Part shown: positions 1-11,874 of the stretch, piece by piece | How positions within the stretch are numbered: position 1 is the first letter of the stretch | Layout: the number at the start of each line of letters is the position of its first letter | DNA from: Capitulum mitella | Lineage: Eukaryota; Arthropoda; Thecostraca; Pollicipedomorpha; Pollicipedidae | Assembly (NCBI GenBank): GCA_030062745.1 | Contig: CP099851.1 | Span: 2,966,393 to 3,030,392 of the forward strand | Length of the DNA stretch: 64,000 nucleotides | Reading direction: 5' to 3' | Position numbers and translations under genes: made by a program | Notes under the pieces: model-generated | The model's database searches: none | The model's input: the letters and a program-made list of their open reading frames with translations, nothing else | What the model was told of the DNA's origin: nothing

Positions 1-144
1 TTTTCCCGCTAGTAGTTTACCTGATTTTCTTTGTGCCTCCTGGTCCCGGATGCAACACGCGCTTTACTCCTGCTCTTGGTGTGTCTCCTCGTGACTCACG
101 CAACCGGTGCTTCATCATGCGCCGTGCTCTTCGTCTGGTGACAG

Positions 145-341
145 GTGCGTCTGGTGCTGCACGCTCGGATGCACCACTACACCCACCTGGGCGTGCGGTC
201 CGTGACGCCCACCATCCGGGACTTCGGCGCGCTGTTCTGCTTCTCCGACATGATCTGGGACTCCAGCACCAGCACCGTCTGCGTCTATGTCGGCAACAAC
301 TTCTTCCTGGGAATAGTCATCCGCTTCAAGAAGAAGATAGA
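145..341 (+). CDS. TSP1/Ig membrane protein, exon 1 in window
   Basis: The acceptor is gtgacag at 138-144 after a pyrimidine-rich stretch, and the donor is A|GTGAGTGAG at 342. It leaves in phase 2. The incoming phase is taken as 0 because that frame is open and continues correctly into exon 2. It encodes a novel extracellular segment with HHYTHLGV near its start and a basic KKKI end. The exon end and its donor are duplicated just downstream (see the repeat at 310-405). Confidence 0.72.
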
Positions 342-3300
342 GTGAGTGAGACAGATGGGAATAGTCATCCGCTTCAAGAAGAAGATAGAGTGAGTGAGAT
401 AGACTGATACTGCGCTAATCTTTTTTTTTAAATTCGTTCTGATTCTTATTGAATAGAAATGTTTTATTAGCTAATCAGTTTATTTATTTACTAATATTTA
501 ATTAATTAATAATAAGAATAGAATAAAATATTTCATAAAAATGGGTCATTTTTTTCTTTTTTATTCGACGACGCATTTTTGTGGCAGCGCAGTCAAGTTA
601 TATCACTTTCAGGTCCAGCAGCACCAAGTGGATGACGGCGCTGAACGATGCCACCTTCACAGAGGTGACGTCCCGTGACCTGTCACGTGACATGGTCTCA
701 CCGCAGATCGAGGGCATTAAGTTCAACTGGTACTGGCTCAAGTTTTGCTCCGAGTTTGTGTACATCGGCCGAGAAGGTGCCACGTCTCCCATCATAGCCG
801 TGCCATACTACGGTGAGGAAAGGACTGTGAAGCGTGAGCACAGGACATGCTGATGATCCTGGTTGGCACCGCAACGCCATTGCACCGTGGCGTAAAGCTG
901 CAGCTGGTAGTCTTTGAATGCCGAACGCGTATAAATCATCGTTGTCGCATACTGTGTCAGTGCAATTCTTCGTCTTCTTTTTTCTCGCTTAGTTCCCTGC
1001 TGGCCACACCGAAATCTGTCTCAAAGAATTTCCTTTCACTAGCATCGCCGTCTTGTGAACAGAGCAGCTGTGCCGGTGTTCTGAGAGATCCGTTAGGATT
1101 CTGCTGGTGACGAGTAACGCCTGGCCGCGCAGTCGTCACGTCACCACGTGACCACTTGGCGGTCCCCATCAGCCTGTCGGGGGAGGGTGAAAGAGAGCGG
1201 GGCGGGGCGGGGGCGGGCTCGGACTCAGTTGTCGTCAGTTGTTAGTGTTCAATCACCGGGAGACGCCAGCTCAGAATGCTGCCAACCAACACCCGCCCAT
1301 CCCTCCGACCTGAAATCACAGAGGCGTGCAGAAACGCATAGCTTTGCTCTACCCGTGCCCTTCCGCACGTCCCAGCCGAGCGGGGAGCGCTCTGCAGTCG
1401 ATCAACCCCTTACCCGACCTCCCCATCCGTCCCCAGCCAGAACCGTGCGGGCAGCGCTCCGCCGTCAATATCAACATAGCATTCCTCACTGTCCTTCGGC
1501 GCGCCCCGGCCAGCATCGCGCGGGCAGCGCTGCCTCGAGACCAACATAACACCCTCTTCCCCGTCCTTCCCGCCCGTCCCCAGCCAGCGCCGTGCGGGAG
1601 GCGCGCCGCCTCAAGGACAACAACATGGACATCAACTCGTGGGCGCAGTACGTCGGGGCGCTGCAGACCGGCGCCCGACGACCCCTGACGACCTCGCAGC
1701 CGGCGGCCGCGCGCGCCGAGCAGGAGCACCGGCGAGTCGGCGGCGGCGGCCGGGTGTTCTCCCACCTGGTGCTGCAGGGCAACGTCCGGCTCGGCGCGCT
1801 GTTCGCTCTTCACCCGGACAGCCTGCACGGTGTCTGCCCCGTCTTCACCATCCGGCCCAAGACGGTGAGGCGGCGAGGTGCCTCCGGCCTGGAATCTCGC
1901 ACCTCAGCTGGTCTTGGGCTTGGTTCGTGGAGACTCGTGACGCGAGCCGTACGATACATTCAGTTCATTCACGATTACACGATACATTCACGATGCATTA
2001 GTTCGTGACAGTTTCGCGTGTCTGACTAGTAGCTTTCCTGAAAGACGCGGATTATTCAGTTCCTACCACTTTCTGGAATGTTTATCTTATCTTTCGTAAG
2101 CGACGCGAGTTGAAACACTCCTCGAATTTCGGACTCAGACAAGTGGTCATGGCCAATCAGGCATGTTCTGACGCCAGTCGTGCAAAAGTAAGATGATTTC
2201 ATCTTTACTTTCGAGATACACTGTTTCTGATAAAATAAAGTCGAACCCATGATCTTGCTCCGGCGATCCGATTTTTTTTCAAAAATTGCTGAGGACGGGG
2301 GTTTGACCAGGATTTTTGGCAGTTTCTTTTCAGTCATTGCCACAAGCCTCACCTTCCAATTTCTGAAAAGTGGGGGAATGAGTTAGACCCTGCTCCCAGT
2401 ACTTACAGCCAAGGTCCTGTGCATGCGATTTTGGACGGAGAATGCAGAATCCGTACATGGAAATGTACTTGACAGTGCGAACTTCTTGCAGAGAAAAAAA
2501 CTTGAAACTTAGAAACCTCGAAACTCAGTAAACTTCCATAGCCATGATCTGACATTGTTACCCATGACGCATTGCGGTACCATCGTCAGGTACCGCCGGT
2601 GTCCTTCTCGCTGAACCGCCAGCGGACGCTAGAGAGCGGCGCCACCGAGGTCATCATCGAGTTCAGCTTCCGCTTCCTCCAGCCGCAGTACCGGCCCACG
2701 GCCGGCTTCAGGGTGCGACTGGCCGAGATGGCAAACGGCGTGGAGAACGGCTTCCAGGTGAGGTGGAACGACAGCTGACGATGTATTGTGGCTACGTCGT
2801 CGTGCAGGCATTGACAGCTTCATGGATGCGATTCGAAAATATCGTCTTTATCGGTTCCCTGGCATTTGGCGCGATTATGGACAACGAGCAGCCTTCTGTT
2901 TGCTAAGAAAAGATGGGTCTGGTGCTCTGAAAGATGGTGGAACTCCTGAAGATGGCCTGGAGCCGAAACGTTGGGTCAAATGGCATATTTTACTTGTGAA
3001 ACCCTACAACTTCTCCCGACACCAAGGTTGTTTGTTTCCATAAGCAGCACCATAACTTGCCCTGTAAATTTACTGACCACCCGCCACTTTTCTCCTAGTG
3101 ATCTGTCTGTACAGTTATGGCGCTGCCGTTCGCGAGGGCCGGAACTCCCAACGTCACGAGCCGTGACCTCCTGCCGCAGGTGTATGACGTCATATTCACG
3201 CACCGCCGCCGGTCCGCCATGAAAGGGTACGTGCCGGAGGAGGGCCTGACGCCGGGGGAGGACGGCTTCGGCCTGCTGGCCGTCCAGCATCGGCCCGACC

Positions 3301-6300
3301 GGGACCAGGCCTACCAGATGAAGCTAAGGGAGGAGTCGCGTAACATGGGCATGGCCAACGCCTTCTGGTTCAGCTTCAGCCAGGTGGTGTTCGTCGACGA
3401 CACGGCCGACGGCCGCTGGCACCGGCTCGTGGTCCGCGTCATCACCAGCCTGGAGGGGAAGCGGCCCACGGCGGAGCTGCACGTGGAGGTGGGTCGATCG
3501 GGGGGAGGGGGTCGGCCTCTGTTCAATAGGTCGCCTCTCAGATGTTCACTTCAATTTAGAAACGCAGGAGTGCTTGTTCCAATCTCTGTTCCTAGCCGCT
3601 CAGAACAATGTTTGAGCTTGATTGGCGTGATAGGGTTTTGTGCGTCATCTGCTTGTTTGCACGTCTTGATTCGGCAGAGATCTGGTGAAATAATGAGACG
3701 ATTCTTTCCCACCTGTGCACAAAACGGCCCGCTGCATTTGCTAGCGGCGATTTCTCGTCTTATCCCCGTCTATTCCGTGACAGCGCTGACGAGCAGTCGC
3801 GATCGTCTCTCCAGGTGCCGCACGGGGACGACTTCCGGTGCCTGTTGAAGGGCCAGGTGGACCGGGAGCTGGTGGCGGACATACAGTACGTCTCCTTCTC
3901 CTTGCTGGAGGGCACCGTGGGCAATGCCCAGGTCATGATGGATCTCGTCGGCGACGACTGCGAGCCACCCACCGACGACGAGTTCAAGGTCAGGACCAGC
4001 CCCGACAGCGAAGGCCGCTGCCCGAACGTACTGAGGTCTTACCAGGTTACGGCACACTGAGAATGAAATCAGGACGCACGGACGGTTTATCGATATGCGT
4101 TCGGATCATCAGCCCCTGGCGTGCAGTTTGTCACTTGGTGACAAACGACGGTTGCAAGGCATCAACACAATCCACACCTTTCCGCAGTGGGTCAGAGAAT
4201 AGAACCTCAGAAAAACAAGCGTTGGTTTCGCAACAAAGCCGGGTGTACCGCGAGCTGGGGAATCTCATGCCCTTATGCCGACACCACTCATCCAGAAAAG
4301 TAGAGGACTGTAGAGCTGATCTGATTGCCATCACGTGTAACGCGGTCCGTGGGTGGTAGAATAACGTCGAGGTGTCTTGCACACGCTATGCTGACGATAC
4401 GAACTGCTCCCCTAGAGTTTGGCCGACTCCGCCCGCGTTCGGCGCGGCGGCAGACACCACTGACACCACCGTTGCTGAAGATGTGACGTCACCGGCGCTG
4501 ATGAGGTGACGTCACTGGCTCTGACGAGGTGGCGTCGCCGTCGGTTCCAGCCGGTGGTGCGTGACGGCGGCTGGGGCTTCTGGTCGTCGTGGGAGTGCAG
4601 TGCCGAGTGCGACGGCGGCTTCGGCACGCGGCAGCGACTCTGCAACAATCCGGAGCCCAGTCTCTGGGGCCACGATTGTCCCAGTGAGTGCCGAGTGACG
4701 TCACCAACGCCCTGCTGAAGGCCGATTGTCCCCGCGATTGTGTCGGTAGGTAACAGACATTCCCAGTTTCTCTCAATGCAGGCATGTAACCATGATTTAG
4801 AAATTGTGGGGGGGACAAGCTGAATTCAGTCCGCTAAGAATAGGTGGCACGGAGGACAAAAACCACGTTTTTTTCGGGCATTGTATGGCAAACTACGGTT
4901 GAAACCCCTTCTGTTAGATTTCCAAGTTTAAGAAGTTTTGCCGCCAATGGGAAATGTCTATTCGTACCTTAAAAATCAGAGGGGACAAATCACCACTTCT
5001 GGAAAAACTGCGGCGGACATCTTCCCAGCAGCCCCACAGAGATTACACCCATGTCTCAGTGAGTGATGGGAGTCCTCACGACGGTCCTGGTGGGTGCTGA
5101 GTGTCCTCACGACGGTCCTGATGGGTGCTCAGTGTCCTCACGACGGTCCTGATGGGTGCTCAGTGTCCTCGCGACGGTCCTGATGGGTGCTCAGTGTCCT
5201 CGCGACGGTCCTGGTGGGTGCTCAGTGTCCTCACGACGGTCCTGGTGGGTGCTCAGTGTCCTCGCGACGGTCCTGATGGGTGCTCATTGTCTTCGCGACG
5301 GTCCTGATGGGTGCTCAGTGTCCTCGCGACGGTCCTGATGGGTGCTCAGTGTCCTCACGACGGTCCTGATGGGTGCTCAGTGTCCTCACGACGGTCCTGA
5401 AGGGTGCTCAGTGTCCTCGCAACTGTCCTGGTGGGAAATGAATGTCTTCACCGCGCCCCGCCGAATTTCGAGTTTTTTACGGCTGTTCCGCGAGGAATGA
5501 GTGTCATCTCGACCGTCTCGCTAGCTGGAATCCTCACATCCGGCCTGGTGAGGAATGACTGTCGTAAGTATTGTGTTGTGGGTTGGTTGGTTTTTGGGTT
5601 ATTTAACGACGCTCTCAACCGCCAGGGTCATTTCGCATCGCAACCTCTCACGCCGGTTGTCGCGTGGGACGGCGGAACGTCGCTGTTTTGTGTCGTGGGT
5701 GTTTTGGATGTGGTAATAATGTCTGTTAATTTATAGCATTCGCAAAGTCGGGACCGCACGTTGAGCACCACATCGCTAAAAAGTGTCTCTTTTCGTTTTT
5801 TCCAGACTGGCATGTTCCTCGAGAGTTTGGGCTCTGCAACAACCACAAATGTGGCACATTCTCGATAGACACCAGGATGAGGATGTTGTACAACCTGGCC
5901 AACGACCCCATCTCACTTGATCTAAGAGAGGGTGAACAGTTTGTTTTGAGGCAAGTTGCTGTTGCTCGGCGTTTGTTACGAATTTATGCCAAATATATTT
6001 GCCATTCAGCTAGAGTTTACGCTTACAGAATCAGAACGATTAAGTTCACATGCATGTCAGTTATTTCTACACGTCTCATACTAACAAAAGCATTGACCGT
6101 AACACGACTGGTGCGCTGAAGCATTAAAATTTCATACACTTTGCAACGGTATCGCCACTCACATGCTAAGCAGGCAGTGTGTTGATCATCAGGTGCAAGA
6201 CGGATGCCTACCAGGCCGCGCTGGAGCAGTTCTCTCTGCTGGACACCATCTGGCTGCGCAACGGCGCCAAATGGACCACCGACAACAACCGGATGGAGCT

Positions 6301-9300
6301 GCAGGACCTGGACGTGATCGTGCGGAACGCCTCGCGCCTGGACACGGGCGTCTACAGCTGTCTCGTGCGGCCCGGTCCCGACGTCTCCGGCCTGGTGGCC
6401 CTGGTCGCCGTGGTGGTCCGCACGGGAAACGTCACCCGGTGAGGGGCGCACGGGCCACACGGTGAGGGGCTCACGGGTCACACGGTGAAGGTTGCCCCGG
6501 GTCATACGGTGGGGGTCATGGGTCACGCGGTGGGGGGCCCATGGGTCACGCGGTGAAAGCTGCCCCGGGTCACACGGTGGGAGCCGCCCCGAGTCACACG
6601 GTGAAGGCCGCCTTGGGTCACGCGGTGAAGGCTGTCCCGGGTCACGCGGTGAGGCACATGGGTCACGCGGTTAACGCGCTGAGGACTATCCACGTGCAAA
6701 CGGCCTGTTGGCCACAGGGCAAAAGGAGAGGAACGCTAAAATGTAAAGGAGACCGAATGAGATAGGGCGAAAAGAACTAACCAAAGCACAGACGCAAGAG
6801 CAGCCCATGCCCCCTCCAAGCTTACTAGTTTTCAGCCAGAGGCAAATCTTGCGGATCTTCAAGAGGGTGCGCCCACTTAGCCCGGAGGGCATTTGAGCTC
6901 TGCAGTATTTTGTGTTAAATGTTTGGCTATTGGGGTTTTTGCTACTCTCAAATGTGGAAGCCTCCGCCCGTTTAAGTCCCTCTAGTGTGCTTTTTGTCTA
7001 TGTTTTCAACAACAGTGTCGTTCACACGGAAAGAAACAAGCATTACAAACCGAGGTTTCCGTGACCATGAGCAACAAACAGTACCTGAGGCATTCCACAA
7101 ATTGGGTCGTGTGTTTTTTTTTCGCAGTACGGCTATGGCTGGCGACAAAGTTGAGTTCGACTGCTTGGGAGAGCTGTTTGATCAGGTCTACGACAACCTG
7201 CTTCATTTCTGGTACCTGAATGGAGAGCTTTACTCTTACATGGGATACAGGTAAGCACAGTACCGTGTGTAGGTACTCCTTTGAAGGAAGATTGTGTCTC
7301 CAAAGAGCATTACACTTGCATATGCGGCAGTTTCTGATATTGTTTTGTAGAATAAGAATGTTTTGGGTAACGCATTTGTCCTAGCAACCGTCAAAAGGAT
7401 AGCACGTAATTTTTCTGTGTGTGGTCACAGAGTATTTCCGGACGAAAATCACACGGATCTGTTACTACCCAAAATGGACCCCAATGACCCTCTGGAGCCT
7501 CGATATATCGCCATAGAAGACGTGCGACTTCAGGTATAGTCCATGCAAGAATACGAGTAACTTGTATTCTGGGGGGATGGTTTATTCGGCGTGGAATTTG
7601 ATTCGTTTCCCGATCAGCACACGCACAAGTAAGTATGAAGATGGCAGGGCAACAGTTCTTATGCTTTCCAGCTGTTTCCAACTGCGTTTCATTTACAGGT
7701 GTAGATAGGCCGGAATGGCGATGGCCATAGCATGGCGCATAGTCGTTGACTGGCCTCACCAAAGGAGGAGGCACGGGAAGATGACATCAAGGCTGGTTCA
7801 ACATTACGGATATGGGCATTGCTTGGGAAGAAACTCCATAACCTGAATGTTCTCGTCGGTCATAGATCCATGTTGCAGCCCTCGTGCAAAGTGCCCCCGT
7901 ACTTAAAAACAACGTTAACTTTACCGCCCCAGCAAACCGGCACGTGCTGGGACAGCGAGAGCCTACAGTGGGCTGAAGCGGTGACCTTGTGTGAGCTGTC
8001 ACGCGGCCCCTTGGCATGTTCGATCGTCGACGCGACGCTGGGGCGGACGATGGGGCAAATGGAGGCTTAGTATCAGGCTCAGTAGTGTCAATTACGCCTT
8101 TCGCGTCGAAAGGTGGGGGGAACCACTCTTTTCGGACTTCAGATGAAATCCCTTGTTAGATTTCAAGGTTCAAGAAATTGCATCGCTAATGGGAAACACC
8201 TATTTGATACCTTCAAAATTAGGGGGACGAATCGCTTCTTCTGGAGAACTGCGGGGGATATATCCCCACTCCCTCCAGCCCCGCGTGGAAATCACAGCCA
8301 TGTTCACATGCCAGTAAAGTCAGTGGCCATTCCAGTGGCCGCTCCAGCGGCTGCAGTTGCGGAGACAGACACCGTTCGTTTTTTTTTTTTTAGCTGGAAG
8401 CAAACTGACGCCAGAAGGCGCGATTGAGTGTTCTCTACCAAATGATCCGATCCGTACTTAGATAAAGGCCGAACGCCGGGTTCAGATTATGTTTGGCGGC
8501 CTTCCGCGCCGTCCCGTTTTTACACGGTCGAGACGACAACGCTAAATCTGGTTCCCTTATCGACCGTCCGCAGTCGACACCGGGACTCGTGTTTGGCACT
8601 CCTTCGTGACCACTCGGACGGTAATCGACCCCGGCATCGCTCCGTCACAAAATGATGGCAGTTGCAGGCTGAAATGCTGGAGCGCAAGGCCTGAAACGTC
8701 CCCTCAAGCCGCTCCCTGTGACAGCACGGTATAAAAGTATACGACACAAAACGGGAAAATTCAGACTTTTCTGCAGCTTCCCGGCGCAGGCCCAGAAATG
8801 CCATGCCCTTGTTCCAAGATGTACGCACCGACATCAGGTGATTTGCTGCTGTGCTGCACAGAAAGCATTCCCTGCAAAATTCACCAACAGACAAAATTTG
8901 CTCTTTTTTCTTACGGATTTCCTTTTCCTTTTTTATTGCCGTTTGTTTGGCAAAACAGCGTGACTTTTTAATTACCTCATCGCATTGCAGATTGCAAGCC
9001 AATGAAGCGCCTGTTTTTGGCAGGGAGTCAACGAAACAGCGATAAACACCATGTCCATGCGGCTGATGACCGAGAAAATGAGTGGAGAGTGGGAGTGCAT
9101 GGTGTATCAGCCAAAATACCGGCTGCTCTGGATCACTAACTGGTTCATGCTTCAGGTAAGTTCACATGCCGGATATGTGCGTTTCAGATTGTATGGCAAT
9201 AATGCTAGTGCTCATGCGGAACTGGTGTTTCATGAATTACAGGTGGGGGTTGTCGAAAAAAGTCAGTAAAATCCGTGTGAGTGTGCCAAAACTTTATAAT

Positions 9301-11708
9301 GAATAATAAATTGCCTTAATGAGCTACGTAGGTGCATGCTGCGGTGCTTCGTAACGCTTTAAGCATCATAACGAGTTCGACACAGTACCTTTCAACCGCG
9401 AGGGACTTGTTATATACGCAGGAAACATGATAAATTATATGTTCAATACACATCCCTCTAAGATAAAGGCTAAAGGTAAGTTTCTGCCCGACGAAATCCC
9501 TAATAATGCTTTGTATAACTTCTACCAATGTAAAGAATGTATCATTCTGTGTCTAATCATACTTTCCGATACTTGAATTTCTAGAAAAATAACAACACCA
9601 TCGTAACGATAGCTTACCATACAGTACTACCGTGCTGGAGTCGGCTGACGGAGAACATTATTCCGCGGCAGAAAATGTAGTGCCGCCAAGGTTAAGGTTA
9701 TTGACAACAAGGATGTGTACACCCTGCACACATCTTCAGGCGACTGATGACGTCACCTATACGGAAATTCCATTCTGTTGCCACAGATTGAAGTTGGAGG
9801 AACTGCTAAATTATTACGTCGTTATATGATTGTATTAGATAACTGTTGGAATATTTGATATCAGTATTATAGCGTTATGACATTTAATACTCCGTGGCCA
9901 CCAGATATGTCCAATACGGGGATGTCGCTGGAAACAGGGGGTTTTGGGTGGGGGTGTTAATATACTATTTCATTATTATATTATTGTCTTGTTTTTTAAT
10001 TAGAACTTGGAGGAACTGCTAAATTATTACGTCGTTATATGATTGTATTAGATAATCGTTGGAATATTTGATATCACTATTATAGCGTTAGGACATTTAA
10101 TACTCCGTGGCAACCAGATATGTCCAATACGGGGATGTCGCTGGAAACAGGGGGTTTTGGGTGGGGGTGTTAACATACTATTTCATTATTATTTTATTGT
10201 CTTGTTTTAGGCGGGGGTGTTAATATATCACTTAATTAGAACTTGGAGGAACTGCTAAATTATTACGTCGTTATATGATTGTATTAGATAGTTGTTGGAA
10301 TATCTGATATCAGTATTATAGCGTTATGACATTTAATACTCCGTGGAGACCAGATATCTCGAATACGGGGATGACGCTGGAAACAGGGGGTTTTGGGTGG
10401 GGGTGTTAATATACTATTTCATTATTATATTATTGTCTTGTTTTAGGTGGGGGTGTTAATATATCATTTAATTATTATATCATTGTCTTGTCATATTATT
10501 GTATCATTACATTATACTTTTATATAATTGTACATTATCATACGTGGTATATATAACCATTACATTCCGTTGCGACAAACTGAATTGAAAGCAAATATTG
10601 AATTATTATATGTCATATTATTGTTAAGATGACTACTGGGATATCTCTTCCGTATTGTGTTAGGTTAGGTTGGGTTAGGTTAGGCTGGGTTAGGTTAGGT
10701 TAGGTTAGGTTAGGTTGGTTAGGTTAGGTTACTTACACTTTGTAGTAGACCGGTACTGCCGTTTGACAGCTTTTATGAAGTCTTTCCAAGGGGTCGCACG
10801 TGGCGTTCAGTCACAGAAACTGATCAATGTAGCTCGGGATTTTTCCAGTTTTAGCACGTTTTTCGTCTGAGGGTTTTTCAGGCGGCTGAAATAGGCTTCT
10901 TGTCGTTGGTATGAACGCCATCTGAAGTCACGTACTCCACAGAATGGTTAACCGTTCTGTGTCATCGAGGCTCCCCAGGTCCTATATGTCGATGCTCGTC
11001 GGTATGCACCGTGGTACCAGTCTCGACGTGGGCCTGTATCTTGGTATTACTTCATCATGTGATCTGTTCTGAATAAACTCCAGCACGCCTGTCTTGGTTT
11101 CAACGTCGTACATCCTAAAATCCAACTCTCTCTTTTCGGAGCATTCTACCACGGTTATACTTCCTCTTTGAGAGCACGGTTTCATCGATTACGACTAGTT
11201 TGCCTGGCCCCATTTTGTTCCACGCATTTCTCTGATGATTTCTTTTGACATGACATCCCGGAAAAATTGCGTCTCCCGAATAGGTGCCGGTGTCGGAACG
11301 TCTTTCATGAACGCTTTCATCTGAACTTGTTACAGTTTTGGATACAGAAGGCCATTTTCAGAATGGTAAGGGTGTCAGTGGATCTTGCAAAAAGCTGTCA
11401 GACGCGGTGTTTTGTTGCTCTCGTCCCCACATTTTCCGTAAACGGTATCAGTGCCTTCGCTCTGACATCCGTTTTCGACAGCAATGCTGACCCACCCTTC
11501 TGATGAGGCGATTTTCACAAAAAAAAAAAATAGTTTGTTTCTTCCCCCCTCCCCCCCCAAAAAAAAAAAAAAAAAAAATTAATTATTTTTTATTTTTTTT
11601 ATCCCCCCCCCCCCCCCCAAAAAAGAAAAAAAGAAAAAATTAAAATACAAAAAAAAAAAAAAAATTTTTAAAAAAAAAATTATTTTTTTTTTAAAAAAAA
11701 AAAAATTT

Positions 11709-11740
<32 letters not shown>

Positions 11741-11825
11741 TTTTATTTTTTTTTTTTTTTTAAAATAAATATTAATTTATTTTTTTATTTTTTTTTTTTT
11801 TGGGTTGGGGAACCAACAAAAAAAG

Positions 11826-11874
<49 letters not shown>

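Noticed and set aside
3988..4060. Longer exon 6 reading to the stop at 4060
   Set aside because: It would end the protein before the TSP1 repeat. The donor at 3989 joins cleanly in phase to exon 7, so this is kept only as a possible alternative form.
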